The notes under the pieces: model-generated | The model's database searches: none | Told to the model about the DNA's origin: nothing | What the model saw: the letters and a program-made list of their open reading frames with translations, nothing else | Shown here: positions 26,204 through 34,701 of the stretch, one piece after another | How positions within the stretch are numbered: the stretch's first letter is position 1 | How the letters are laid out: each line of letters opens with the position of its first letter | NCBI GenBank assembly: GCA_947464185.1 | Contig: CANHVY010000013.1 | Coordinates: 18,847 to 82,846 of the forward strand | Length of the DNA stretch: 64,000 bases | Source: Burkholderiales bacterium | GTDB lineage: Bacteria > Pseudomonadota > Gammaproteobacteria > Burkholderiales > Burkholderiaceae_C | Direction: 5' to 3' | Made by a program: the position numbers and the translations under genes

Positions 26204-27466
26204 TCAGCGCAGGCGCACTCGCACTGGCAGGTGCTTGATGCCGCCCACGAAGTTGCTGCGCAGGTAGGCGTGCGGTCCGGCCGGTTCAATGCCGGCCACG
26301 CGCGCAGCCAGTTCTTCCATCAGCACGCGCACTTCCAGCTTGGCCAGCCACATGCCCAGGCACACGTGCGCGCCGCCCTGGCCGAAGGCCAAGTGGCGGT
26401 TGTTGCGGCGCATCAGGTCCACCTCGAACGGCCGATCAAAGGCGGCCTCGTCGCGGTTGCCGGACACGAACCACAGCAGCACCTTGTCGCCACGCTTCAC
26501 CTGCTTGCCGTGGAACTCGAAGTCGCGCATCGCTGTGCGGCGGAAGTACATGGCCGGCGAGGCCCAGCGGATGATCTCGTCCGGGGCTGTTTCCCACAGC
26601 CCCTCGGGGGGCTGCTGCATCTGCTGCAGCAGCGCCGGTCGGTGTGCCAGGGCGTGAAGCCCGGCGGCAATCGAGTAGCGCGTGGTGTCGTTGCCAGCAG
26701 CCACCAGCAGGCAGAAGAAATTGCGGAACTCGGTGTCGCTGATGACGTGGCCTTCGGCATCGGGCTGGGTGATGAGGTGCAGCACGCCCGAGTTGTCGCC
26801 ATCGGCGCGCTTGCGGTCCATCAGACGCTGTGCGTAGGCGTAGAGCTCGGCGCCTGCAGGGGAGCGAAAGGGCATCAGCCGGTAGGCCTCGGTGTCGGCC
26901 TGGTCCAGCACATGGTCGGTGAACTCGGCATCGGTGTTGGCGATCAGCGCGTCGCCTTTTTCCACCAGCCATTCCAGGTCTTCCTCGGGCGTGCCGATGA
27001 TGCGGCCCAGCACGCGCATGGGCAGCTGCCGGGCGATGCGCTGCACGGCATCGAACTCCGGCTCGGCCAGGGCCTGGTCCAGGATCTCCCGGCTGAGGGC
27101 GCGGATCTGATGCTCGAACAGCGCGATCATGGGCTTGCTGAAGGCCTTGGCCAGCAGCAGCCGGGTGCGCGAGTGCTCGGGCGGATCGGTCTCCTGGAAG
27201 GTGCGGCGGGCCAGCACCTCCTCCTCGGTCTGGTCCTCCATGCGGATGCCGTGGGCCGAGGACAGGGTGGCGTGGTCGCGGTTGAGCGTCAGGATGTCGG
27301 CGTGGCGCGTGACGCTCCAGAAGCCCTGGCCGCCGGCGTAGTCGCACCAGGCCATGGGGTTGTCGCGCCGCAGGCGGGCGAAGGTGGCGTGCGGTGCGCC
27401 CTGCACGAAGCTGTCGTGGCTGGACAGGTCGGCGTGACCGTCGTCGGTGGGGGTCCAGAGGGTCAT
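26204..27466 (-). CDS. cytochrome P450 monooxygenase
   Basis: Soluble bacterial P450 of 420 aa. The haem-binding loop FGQGGAHVCLG gives proximal ligand C369. The I-helix oxygen-activation motif is AGNDTTR (residues 257-263) and the K-helix ExxR is E297-R300. The region SPAMYFRRTAMRDFEFHG and the loop after it resemble the CYP124/125/142-type families, which oxidise alkyl chains or sterols. No ferredoxin or reductase is encoded nearby, so electrons must come from elsewhere. The ATG overlaps the amidotransferase stop by 4 bases, tying it to that gene. Confidence 0.94.
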   Translation of the reverse strand: MTLWTPTDDGHADLSSHDSFVQGAPHATFARLRRDNPMAWCDYAGGQGFWSVTRHADILTLNRDHATLSSAHGIRMEDQTEEEVLARRTFQETDPPEHSRTRLLLAKAFSKPMIALFEHQIRALSREILDQALAEPEFDAVQRIARQLPMRVLGRIIGTPEEDLEWLVEKGDALIANTDAEFTDHVLDQADTEAYRLMPFRSPAGAELYAYAQRLMDRKRADGDNSGVLHLITQPDAEGHVISDTEFRNFFCLLVAAGNDTTRYSIAAGLHALAHRPALLQQMQQPPEGLWETAPDEIIRWASPAMYFRRTAMRDFEFHGKQVKRGDKVLLWFVSGNRDEAAFDRPFEVDLMRRNNRHLAFGQGGAHVCLGMWLAKLEVRVLMEELAARVAGIEPAGPHAYLRSNFVGGIKHLPVRVRLR

Positions 27467-28242
27467 GGGCTCGCCGGGGCTTGCAGGGAACGTTCGATGA
27501 ACTGGGCCGCCCAGCGCATGAAGGTGTCGGCGTCCACAGGCTGCTCGATCTCGCCTGCGGCCTGGGCCACCACCGGCGCGCCGAACTTGTGGCCGAAGCT
27601 GGTCAGCAGATCGCGCATGAACGCCCGCGTGAGCTCGGGGTGGTACTGCGTGCACAGCACATGCTGGCCGATGGCGTAGGCGCCCACGGGGCAGAAGGCG
27701 CTGCCGCCCAGCACGCGCGCCCCAGGTGGTGGCTGCTGCACCTGGTCTTCGTGCGCGGCAAAGAGCGACAGGCGGGGCAGGGGTGGGTCCATCCACGGCT
27801 CCTGGGCCGCCAGCGCCGTCTCGGCCACGCCCAGGCGGAAGCCGCCCGCGTTGCGGCCCACCGCGCCGCCCAGGGCCTGCGCGATCAGCTGGTGGCCGAA
27901 GCACAGGCCCACCAGGGTGCGTCCTGCCGCGTGCCGCTGGCGCAAGGCGTCAGCGGTGCGCTCCATCCAGGGCTCGGGTTGCGTCACCGAGGCCACGCTG
28001 CCGGTGAGCACCCAGGCGTCCGCGGCCAGTGCGTCCGGCGGCAGTTCGCCGTCGCGCGCGGCCCAGGCACGGAACTCCCAGCCCGGTCGCACCGCTTGCA
28101 GGGCGGTGATGACTTTCTGGGCGTCGTCAGGGTGGCGCTGGGCGAAGGCCGAGCGGTCGGTGTTCATCAGCAGCACGTCCACGCGCATGGAGCGCGGCGG
28201 CTGCAGGGCCGCGTGCGGGGTGGGGGCAAGGGGCTCGGACAT
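27463..28242 (-). CDS. class I glutamine amidotransferase (PuuD/GuaA-N-like)
   Basis: 259-aa class I glutamine-amidotransferase-fold protein. The catalytic triad is C114 in GLCFGHQ, H201 and E203 in QYHPE. Related free-standing members hydrolyse gamma-glutamyl amides (PuuD, and the amidotransferase-like protein of aniline catabolism). It is the first gene of the minus-strand operon and its stop is fused to the P450 start (ATGA). Pairing with a glutamine-synthetase-like ligase suggests it removes glutamate after oxidation of a gamma-glutamylated amine; that is inference. Another start, 18 codons downstream (MRVDVLLM), is possible. Confidence 0.87.
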   Translation of the reverse strand: MSEPLAPTPHAALQPPRSMRVDVLLMNTDRSAFAQRHPDDAQKVITALQAVRPGWEFRAWAARDGELPPDALAADAWVLTGSVASVTQPEPWMERTADALRQRHAAGRTLVGLCFGHQLIAQALGGAVGRNAGGFRLGVAETALAAQEPWMDPPLPRLSLFAAHEDQVQQPPPGARVLGGSAFCPVGAYAIGQHVLCTQYHPELTRAFMRDLLTSFGHKFGAPVVAQAAGEIEQPVDADTFMRWAAQFIERSLQAPASP

Positions 28243-28294
28243 GCCGGTATTCTGAGCAGCGCAGGCTCGCGGGTACTATCGACTTCGCGCATTT

Positions 28295-28321
28295 CCGCAG
28301 GCAGGGCTTTCCCGCCTGCGG
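28295..28321. promoter_or_regulatory. inverted repeat in the divergent regulator/operon gap
   Basis: CCGCAGGC (28295-28302) pairs perfectly with GCCTGCGG (28314-28321); an inner GGG/CCC can extend the stem around CTTT. It lies between the amidotransferase start (28242) and the AraC-type regulator start (28390). It could be the regulator's operator or a leader hairpin of its mRNA. Confidence 0.4.
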
Positions 28322-28389
28322 GCCTCCACAGACCTCTTCAGACTCTTTGCAGACGTCCTGCAGTCGCGCGCGACGATGCGGTGAATCTC

Positions 28390-29475
28390 ATGTCCCAGGC
28401 TGCTTCTGCACAACCGGTCGGCCCCACGGGCGCCTGGCGGCTGGATGCCGCGACGGGCGACGCCCAGTCGCAGGCGGGTGCGCAGCCTGAGTGGCAGCAG
28501 GAGTACCGGCAACTGTCGGCGGGCCTCTTCCAGGGGCGGGTTCAGCACGTGCAGTTGCCGGGCATGCGCCTGGTGCGTGAGGACAGCAACCAAGCACTGC
28601 ATCAGCGCGGCGACCTGGGCCGCGGCGCCTACGGTTTTGCCATGCCGCTGGCCTTGTCCGGGCCCGGCATCTTCAACGGGCAGCGCTTCGAGCTGGATTC
28701 GGTGCTGCTGGGCCGTGGCGACGAACTGGACCTGTGCACGCCCACCGAGCTGTCGCTGATGGCCGTGGTGGTGGAGGCCGATTTGCTGCAGCCGCTGTGG
28801 CAGCGGATGTACCAGAAGCCCCTGGCGGGCTGGCTGGAGCACCAGCTGGTGGTGCCCGCCCGCCCTGCGGCAGCACAGGCCTTGCGGCGGCTGCACACCG
28901 AGCTGATGGCGCGACTGCTGGACTCCGACACACCCTGGCAGGACGAAACGGCACTGCGCCAGGTGCGCGATACCCTGCTCATTGAGTGGATCGAGGTGAT
29001 CCCGGAGAAGGTGGATGCGTCCTCGCTGCCCACCGTGACTGCCCGGCGTCAGCTGGTGAACCTCGCCTGTGAGTTGATGCTGGCCCAGCCCAACGAGCCC
29101 CTGTCCATGCTGGAGTTGTGCAGCCAGGTGGGCGCCAGCCGCCGCAAGCTCACCTACTGCTTCCAGGACGTGCTGGGCACCAGTCCCATGCAGTACCTGC
29201 GTGCGCTGCGACTGAACGGTGTGCGGCGCGAGCTGCGTTCAGGCGAAGCCGCCGCGGTGCAGGACGCAGCGGCACGCTGGGGTTTCTTCCACATGGGCCA
29301 GTTCTCGCTGGACTACAAGAAGCAGTTCGGCGAGCTGCCCTCGGCCACGCTGCGGGCCGGCGTGGCGCTGGGGCTCAGGCCAGCGCCATCGGCGGGGCGA
29401 CGAATCCCCGGTACTCGGTTTCCAGCCAGCACGCCAGGCGCAGGCTCACGGGGTCGGCAAACGGTGCGGCGATAA
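28390..29475 (+). CDS. AraC-family transcriptional regulator (EutR-like)
   Basis: 361-aa regulator. The C-terminal about 100 residues hold the two helix-turn-helix motifs of AraC proteins (SMLELCSQVGASRRKLTYCFQ and the second around VQDAAARWGFFHMGQFSLDYKKQFGELP). The N-terminal ligand-binding half resembles that of EutR, the ethanolamine-operon activator. It is divergent from the amidotransferase-P450-ligase operon across 147 bp and is the obvious candidate to control it, possibly sensing an amine. GTG 28381 is an alternative in-frame start. The last about 30 residues overlap the convergent amidase gene and are not family-like. Confidence 0.88.
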   Translation: MSQAASAQPVGPTGAWRLDAATGDAQSQAGAQPEWQQEYRQLSAGLFQGRVQHVQLPGMRLVREDSNQALHQRGDLGRGAYGFAMPLALSGPGIFNGQRFELDSVLLGRGDELDLCTPTELSLMAVVVEADLLQPLWQRMYQKPLAGWLEHQLVVPARPAAAQALRRLHTELMARLLDSDTPWQDETALRQVRDTLLIEWIEVIPEKVDASSLPTVTARRQLVNLACELMLAQPNEPLSMLELCSQVGASRRKLTYCFQDVLGTSPMQYLRALRLNGVRRELRSGEAAAVQDAAARWGFFHMGQFSLDYKKQFGELPSATLRAGVALGLRPAPSAGRRIPGTRFPASTPGAGSRGRQTVRR

Positions 29476-30838
29476 GCTGTGCCCCGATGGGCAGCCCCTC
29501 GGGTGACTGGCCGATCGGCACCGTGGTGGAGGGCAGGCCGCACAGCCCGCTGTAGCCTGCCCAGAACAGCTGGGTGGTGTGCGGCTGGGGCTGGCCGTTG
29601 ACCTGGATGAAGCGCTCCCAGCGGAAGCCCTTCTGGTCGTGGGGGAAGGCCGCCGTGGCGGCCACCGGCTGGATGAGCACGTCCCATTGCTCGAAGAAGG
29701 CTGCCCACTGCTGGCGCAGGGCGTGGCGCTCCTCGTCCAGACGCAGCCAGTCCCGGTGGGTCATGGTCAGGCTGCGCCAGTGCAGGCGGGGAAAGTCCGC
29801 CGGCCCGCCCGGACCGGCATCCGCGCGCTGCAGCGCATCGGCAAACTCCGCTTCGCTCAGGTGCCCGGCCAGAGCACTGCGCACCAGCGGGATGTACAGG
29901 CGCCAGGCGTCCTCGGACTTGATGGGTCGTGCATCGGTGCTTACCTGGACACCACTTCGCTGCAGGAAGTCGACCAGATCTTCCATCGCCCGCCGCACCG
30001 AGGCGTCGACGGGGGCCTGGGCGTCGTCGGTCATCACGGCCACGCGCAGTTGTCGGGCGGGCAGGCCGTGGTCGCGCCACACGGCAGGCGTGCGGCCCAA
30101 CGGGCCGAAGACCGTCAGGGGCGAGGCCAGCACGTCCAGGGCCAGCGTGAGGTCGTGCGCGCTGCGCGCCAGGGGCCCGGCCACGGCGATGTCGGTGCTG
30201 TCCGGGCACACATCACCCGGAAGCTGGTGGCCTTCCAGGGGCACCACGCCCCAGGTGGGTTTGTGGCCCCACACCCCGCAGTAGTGCGCGGGGTTGCGGA
30301 TGGACGATCCGATGTCGCTGCCCAGTTCCAGCGGTGTCAGGCCGGCGGCCAGGGCGGCCGAGGCGCCCCCGGAGGAACCGCCCGGCGTGCGGGTGGTGTC
30401 CCAGGGGTTGCCGCAGGTGCCGTAGATGGGGTTGAAGGACTGCCAGTCGGCCAGCGCCGCGGGCACATTGGTCTTGCCGTACACCACGGCGCCGGCGTCC
30501 AGCAGGCGCTGCACAGCCACGGCAGTGCGCGTGGGCACGTTGTCGCGGAAGGCCTCCAGGCCCCAGGTGGTGGGCAGCCCTGGGATGTCGAAGGACTCCT
30601 TCACCGTCATCGGCAGGCCATGCAGCGGGCCCCAGGTCTCACCCCGTGCCAGGGCGGCATCGGCGGCGCGGGCACGCGCCAGGGCCACCTCCGGCTGCGT
30701 GACCACCACCGCCTTGAGGGCAGGGTTGAGCCTTGCCATGCGGTCCAGATGGTGCTGCAGCAACTCCACCGCGGAGATGTTGCGGCGGCGGACACGACGT
30801 GCCAGTTCATGGGCGGGCAGCAGGCTCAGGTGTTCCAT
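29375..30838 (-). CDS. amidase signature family hydrolase
   Basis: 487-aa AS-family amidase. The triad residues are K80 (LPMTVKESFD), S155 (PGGSSGG) and S179 (SDIGSSIRNPA), with canonical spacing. No signal peptide is evident. It is divergent from a peptide-type ABC importer (344 bp gap), so it may process an amide brought in by that importer. Its 3' end overlaps the AraC regulator's 3' end by 101 bp, tail to tail. The substrate is not predictable from sequence. It differs clearly from the amidase at 18.4-20.0 kb. Confidence 0.91.
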   Translation of the reverse strand: MEHLSLLPAHELARRVRRRNISAVELLQHHLDRMARLNPALKAVVVTQPEVALARARAADAALARGETWGPLHGLPMTVKESFDIPGLPTTWGLEAFRDNVPTRTAVAVQRLLDAGAVVYGKTNVPAALADWQSFNPIYGTCGNPWDTTRTPGGSSGGASAALAAGLTPLELGSDIGSSIRNPAHYCGVWGHKPTWGVVPLEGHQLPGDVCPDSTDIAVAGPLARSAHDLTLALDVLASPLTVFGPLGRTPAVWRDHGLPARQLRVAVMTDDAQAPVDASVRRAMEDLVDFLQRSGVQVSTDARPIKSEDAWRLYIPLVRSALAGHLSEAEFADALQRADAGPGGPADFPRLHWRSLTMTHRDWLRLDEERHALRQQWAAFFEQWDVLIQPVAATAAFPHDQKGFRWERFIQVNGQPQPHTTQLFWAGYSGLCGLPSTTVPIGQSPEGLPIGAQLIAAPFADPVSLRLACWLETEYRGFVAPPMALA

Positions 30839-30936
30839 GGGGATGCTCCAAGAAAGGGGCCGACAGCGGGCTCTGGCCAGCCTTGGCAGCCCAGTCGGGT
30901 GGGCATGCTACGGGCAGACGGGGTGCGGGCGCGTAC

Positions 30937-30975
30937 ATCGTGCTGCAGACAAACCCGAGTGCCCGCTTGCACGAT
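30937..30975. promoter_or_regulatory. weak inverted repeat in the amidase/ABC intergenic gap
   Basis: The 344-bp gap 30839-31182 holds no gene. ATCGTGC (30937-30943) and GCACGAT (30969-30975) form a 7-bp inverted repeat with a 25-base spacer. The only AT-rich stretch is near 31115-31130, just before the importer (TATGAT at 31119-31124 could be a -10 box). Nothing else stands out. Confidence 0.2.
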
Positions 30976-31182
30976 TTCGATAGAGGCCGGTGGTCGTCCT
31001 TGCGAGACTGTGCGGCCGGGCCAGGTGGCTGACCGGCCCAGGGACGCCAGCCTTGCAGTGACCGCGGGGGAAACGGGTGTTTGTCCCGATAGACCGCCTT
31101 GCGATGCGCCTCAGAATTTATGATGAAGTGTTTTGTTGGCCCCCAGCCGGTGCCCCACCCAAGCCTTGAGAGGATTGATCCG

Positions 31183-32769
31183 ATGAAGTTCGCACGCCGT
31201 ACCCTGATCACTGCCGCCGTCTGGGCCGCTGCTGCCGCCACCAGTGCCCCCGTGTGGGCGCAGAACAACGTGCTGCGCATCGTGCCGCACTCCAACCTGG
31301 CCGTTCTGGACCCGATCTGGACCACGGCCTACATGAGCCGCAACCACGGCTACATGATCTACGACACGCTGTTTGGCACCGATGAGAACGGCAAGGTCAA
31401 GCCCCAGATGGTCGAGAGCTGGACCGAAAGCCCTGACAAGCGGCTGTGGACTTTCAAGCTTCGCAAGGGTCTGGAATTCCACGACGGCAAGCCCGTGACG
31501 GGCGAGGACGTCATCGCCTCGCTGCAGCGCTGGGGCAAGCGCGACGCCATGGGCTCGGCGCTGATGCAGTTCGTGTTGCGCATGGACTCGCCCTCGCCAG
31601 ACACCTTCCGCATCTTCCTGGGCGAGGCCAACGGCTTCATGATCGAGGCGCTGGGCAAGCCGAGCTCCAGCGTGCCCTTCATCATGCCCAAGCGCATTGC
31701 CGAAACCGATCCGTTCAAGCAGATCGAGGAACACATTGGCTCGGGCCCCTACGTCTTCAAGCGCGACGAGTTCAAGCCCGGTGACAAGGCGGTTTACACC
31801 AAGTTCGCCAAGTACGTTCCGCGCAGCGAGCCACCGTCCGGCACCACGGGCGGCAAGCGCGTGTTCGTGGACCGCGTGGAGTGGAACCTCGCGCTGCGAG
31901 ATTCGCAGGCACAGGTGAATGCCCTCAAGAAGGGCGAGGTCGACATCCTGGAGCAGTTGCCCTTTGACTTCTACGAGCAGGTCAAGGCAGACACCAGCCT
32001 GCAGATTCCGAAGTACTCCAACTTCGGCCTGCAGTACATGGCGCGCTTCAACCACCTGCACAAGCCCTTTGACAACCCCAAGGTGCGCCAGGCCGTGGCG
32101 GCAGCCTTCAGCCAGGACGCCTTCCTGCGCGCCCAGGTGGGCGTGAAGGAGCTGTACAAGCCCTGCGGCTCGTTCTTCATCTGCGGCACGCCTTACGGCA
32201 GCACCGCTGGCAGCGATCTGCAGATGAAATCCAACATGAAGAAGGCGCAGGACCTCGTCAAGGCCTCCGGCTACGACGGCACGCCCATCGTGATCCTCAA
32301 GCCCACAGACCTGGCCTCCATCCAGAAGCTGCCCGACGTGGCCGCCCAGCTGCTGCGCCAGGCCGGCTTCAAGGTGGACCTGCAGGCCATGGACTGGCAG
32401 ACCCTGGTGGGCCGCCGCGCCAAGCGGGACGCGCCGGACAAGGGCGGCTGGCACATGTTCCTCACCGCCTGGCAAGCCTTCGACGTGTGGAGCCCCATCG
32501 CCAATCCCACCACCGACACCCGCGGCGAGAAGAGCGTGTGGTTCGGCTGGGCCAGCGACGACAAGCTCGCCGAGTTGCGCAACCAGTTCATGCGCGCCAC
32601 TGATGATGGCGTGAAGAAGAAGCTGGCCGACCAGATGCATGCCCGCATGTTCGAGATCGGCACGCACGTCAACCTGGGCGAGTTCCAGCAGCCCATGGCC
32701 GCCACGAAGAACATCAGCGGCTTCTTCGTCACCAACGGCAACATCTACTGGAACCTGAAGAAGAACTGA
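31183..32769 (+). CDS. ABC transporter substrate-binding protein (DppA/OppA type)
   Basis: Periplasmic solute-binding protein (528 aa) of family 5, which captures peptides, opines, amides or glutathione-like compounds. A signal peptide covers residues 1-27 (MKFARRTLITAA..., Ala-rich core, cleavage after VWA). Family landmarks are MIYDTLFGTDENGKVKPQMVESW, LEFHDGKPVTGEDV and the hinge region near YMARFNHLHKPFDNPKVRQA. ATG 31183 has AGAGGA upstream; in-frame starts further upstream would spoil the signal peptide. It is the first gene of a four-gene importer operon and is followed by a strong hairpin that probably protects its message. Confidence 0.94.
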   Translation: MKFARRTLITAAVWAAAAATSAPVWAQNNVLRIVPHSNLAVLDPIWTTAYMSRNHGYMIYDTLFGTDENGKVKPQMVESWTESPDKRLWTFKLRKGLEFHDGKPVTGEDVIASLQRWGKRDAMGSALMQFVLRMDSPSPDTFRIFLGEANGFMIEALGKPSSSVPFIMPKRIAETDPFKQIEEHIGSGPYVFKRDEFKPGDKAVYTKFAKYVPRSEPPSGTTGGKRVFVDRVEWNLALRDSQAQVNALKKGEVDILEQLPFDFYEQVKADTSLQIPKYSNFGLQYMARFNHLHKPFDNPKVRQAVAAAFSQDAFLRAQVGVKELYKPCGSFFICGTPYGSTAGSDLQMKSNMKKAQDLVKASGYDGTPIVILKPTDLASIQKLPDVAAQLLRQAGFKVDLQAMDWQTLVGRRAKRDAPDKGGWHMFLTAWQAFDVWSPIANPTTDTRGEKSVWFGWASDDKLAELRNQFMRATDDGVKKKLADQMHARMFEIGTHVNLGEFQQPMAATKNISGFFVTNGNIYWNLKKN

Positions 32770-32792
32770 TCCGGTCCGGAGCCCCCACACAG

Positions 32793-32820
32793 CCCTGGCC
32801 CCGTTCTTGCGGGGTCAGGG
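32793..32820 (+). terminator. 11-bp hairpin between SBP and permease genes
   Basis: CCCTGGCCCCG (32793-32803) pairs with CGGGGTCAGGG (32810-32820), one G-T pair, loop TTCTTG. No T-run follows, so rather than full termination it likely gives partial attenuation or 3' protection, as is common after substrate-binding-protein genes, letting the SBP be made in excess over the permease. Confidence 0.55.
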
Positions 32821-32839
32821 CGGGTCCTCCTGAGCGCAG

Positions 32840-33781
32840 ATGCTGTCCTTCCTCTTCCGCAGACTGCTTTCCACCCTCCCGGTGCTGGGGGTGGTGGCGG
32901 TGCTCGTCTTCCTGATGTTGCGCCTGACGCCGGGTGATCCGGCGGCGGTGCTGGCCGGTGACCAGGCCACCACCGAACAGATCGCGATGATCCGCGCCAA
33001 CCTGGGGCTGGACCGGTCCATCCCCGAACAGTTCCTGATCTGGTTCGGACACCTGCTCCAGGGCGATCTGGGGCAGTCGTATTACTACAAGATGCCGGTG
33101 ACCGAGCTCATCGCGCAGCGCATCGAGCCCACCTTGTCGCTGGCGGTGATCACCATCACCATGGCGGTGTCTGTGGCCGTGCCCCTGGGCGTGCTGGCAG
33201 CCTGGCGCTTTGGCAGCTGGCTCGACCGCGGGGTGATGGCGTTTTCGGTGGCGGGGTTCTCGGTACCCGTGTTCGTCTCGGCCTATCTGCTGATCTGGTT
33301 GTTCTCACTGAAGCTGGGCTGGTTCCCGGTGCAGGGATACAAGCGCATGTCGGGGGGCTTCGGCCCCTGGCTGTACCACCTGCTGCTGCCGGCGTTCACG
33401 CTGTCGCTGATCTACATCGCGCTGATCGCCCGTGTCACCCGGGCTTCCGTGCTGGAGACCCTGGGCGAGGACTACATCCGCACCGCCCGTGCCAAGGGCC
33501 TGCCCGAGGCGCTGGTGCTCAAGCGCCACGCGCTGGCCAACGCGGCGGTGCCCATTGCCACCGTCATCGGCATCGGTATCGCCTTGCTCATCGGCGGGGT
33601 GGTGGTCACCGAGTCGGTCTACGCCATTCCGGGCCTGGGTCGGCTGACGGTGGACGCCGTGCTGGCGCGCGACTTCCCCACCGTGCAGGGCGTGATCCTG
33701 CTGTTCTCCTTCGTCTACGTGCTCGTCAATCTGCTGGTCGACCTGTCCTATGTCTTCTTCGACCCCCGGATCAGGTACTGA
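32840..33781 (+). CDS. ABC transporter permease (DppB type)
   Basis: Inner-membrane permease (313 aa) with six predicted helices; the first follows the typical MLSFLFRRLLSTLPVLGVVAVLVF start. The EAA-type cytoplasmic loop contacting the ATPase is visible (LGEDYIRTARAKGLPEALVLKRH, residues about 211-233). It pairs with the next permease to form the membrane channel of the importer. Its 3' end overlaps the second permease gene by 32 bp. Confidence 0.94.
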   Translation: MLSFLFRRLLSTLPVLGVVAVLVFLMLRLTPGDPAAVLAGDQATTEQIAMIRANLGLDRSIPEQFLIWFGHLLQGDLGQSYYYKMPVTELIAQRIEPTLSLAVITITMAVSVAVPLGVLAAWRFGSWLDRGVMAFSVAGFSVPVFVSAYLLIWLFSLKLGWFPVQGYKRMSGGFGPWLYHLLLPAFTLSLIYIALIARVTRASVLETLGEDYIRTARAKGLPEALVLKRHALANAAVPIATVIGIGIALLIGGVVVTESVYAIPGLGRLTVDAVLARDFPTVQGVILLFSFVYVLVNLLVDLSYVFFDPRIRY

Positions 33782-34697
33782 TTTCGAGACGCTGTCGGTC
33801 GAGTCCGCCTCGATCGTCACGCAACGCACGGCCTGGCAGCGCGTCAAGGCCAACCTGTCCGTGCGCATCGGCGGCGGGGTGATCGCGCTGCTGGTCTTGA
33901 TCTCTGTGCTGGCCCCCTGGCTGGGCACGGTGGACCCGACGCTGTTCGATCCCGCCAGTCGTGACCTGCTGCCGGGTCAGGTGGGCGAGATCACCACGCT
34001 GGAAGGCGAGACGCTCAAGCACCGCTTTCTGATGGGGTCCGACAGCTTCGGCCGCGACATCCACAGCCGGGTGATCTACGGCACGCAGGTCTCGTTGATC
34101 GTCGGCGTGTGCACGGCTGTGCTGGCGCTGGCGCTGGGCATCGTGCTGGGCCTGGTGTCGGGCTTCGTGCGCTGGCTGGATGGCTTCCTGATGCGCATCA
34201 TGGACGGCCTGATGGCCATTCCCGCCATCCTGATCGCCATTGCGCTGGTGGCCATGTGGCGTGGCAGCCTGCTGACGGTGGTGGTGGCCATCGCCATCCC
34301 CGAGATTCCGCGTGTCACGCGCCTGGTGCGCTCGCTCGTCCTGAGCATCCGCGAGGAGCCCTACGTCGAGGCGGCCATCTCGCTGGGCACGCCCACCTGG
34401 AAGATCATGTGGCGGCACATCCTGCCCAACACCGTGGCGCCGCTGGTGGTGCAGGGCACCTTCATCTGCGCCTCGGGCATCCTCACCGAGGCCATCCTGT
34501 CCTTCCTGGGCGTGGGGCTGCCGCCCGACATTCCCACCTGGGGCAATGTCATGGCCGAGGGCCGCGCGCAGTTCAACCAGTACCCGCACAACATCTTCTT
34601 CCCGGGCGTCTTCCTCGCGCTCACGGTGCTGGCGGTGAACATCCTGGGCGACGGCCTGCGCGACACGCTGGACCCGAAGATGGCCAAGCGCGGGTGA
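33750..34697 (+). CDS. ABC transporter permease (DppC type)
   Basis: Second channel subunit (315 aa). After a polar N-terminus comes one helix (GGGVIALLVLISVLAPWLG), then a periplasmic segment with the DppC hallmark LMGSDSFGRDIHSRVIYG, and five more helices. The EAA loop is SLGTPTWKIMWRHILPN. ATG 33750 lies within the end of the first permease gene; its first 13 residues are probably not essential. The ATPase gene begins 4 bp after the stop. Confidence 0.94.
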   Translation: MSSSTPGSGTDFETLSVESASIVTQRTAWQRVKANLSVRIGGGVIALLVLISVLAPWLGTVDPTLFDPASRDLLPGQVGEITTLEGETLKHRFLMGSDSFGRDIHSRVIYGTQVSLIVGVCTAVLALALGIVLGLVSGFVRWLDGFLMRIMDGLMAIPAILIAIALVAMWRGSLLTVVVAIAIPEIPRVTRLVRSLVLSIREEPYVEAAISLGTPTWKIMWRHILPNTVAPLVVQGTFICASGILTEAILSFLGVGLPPDIPTWGNVMAEGRAQFNQYPHNIFFPGVFLALTVLAVNILGDGLRDTLDPKMAKRG

Positions 34698-34701
34698 TGC
34701 A

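Noticed and set aside
28276..28896. 206-residue minus-strand frame over the AraC regulator start
   Set aside because: Gln/His/Arg-rich antisense shadow with no family resemblance.
31099..31124. Sigma-70 promoter (TTGCGA / TATGAT) for the ABC importer
   Set aside because: Spacing is only 14 bases, too short for a convincing promoter; only the -10-like box is mentioned.
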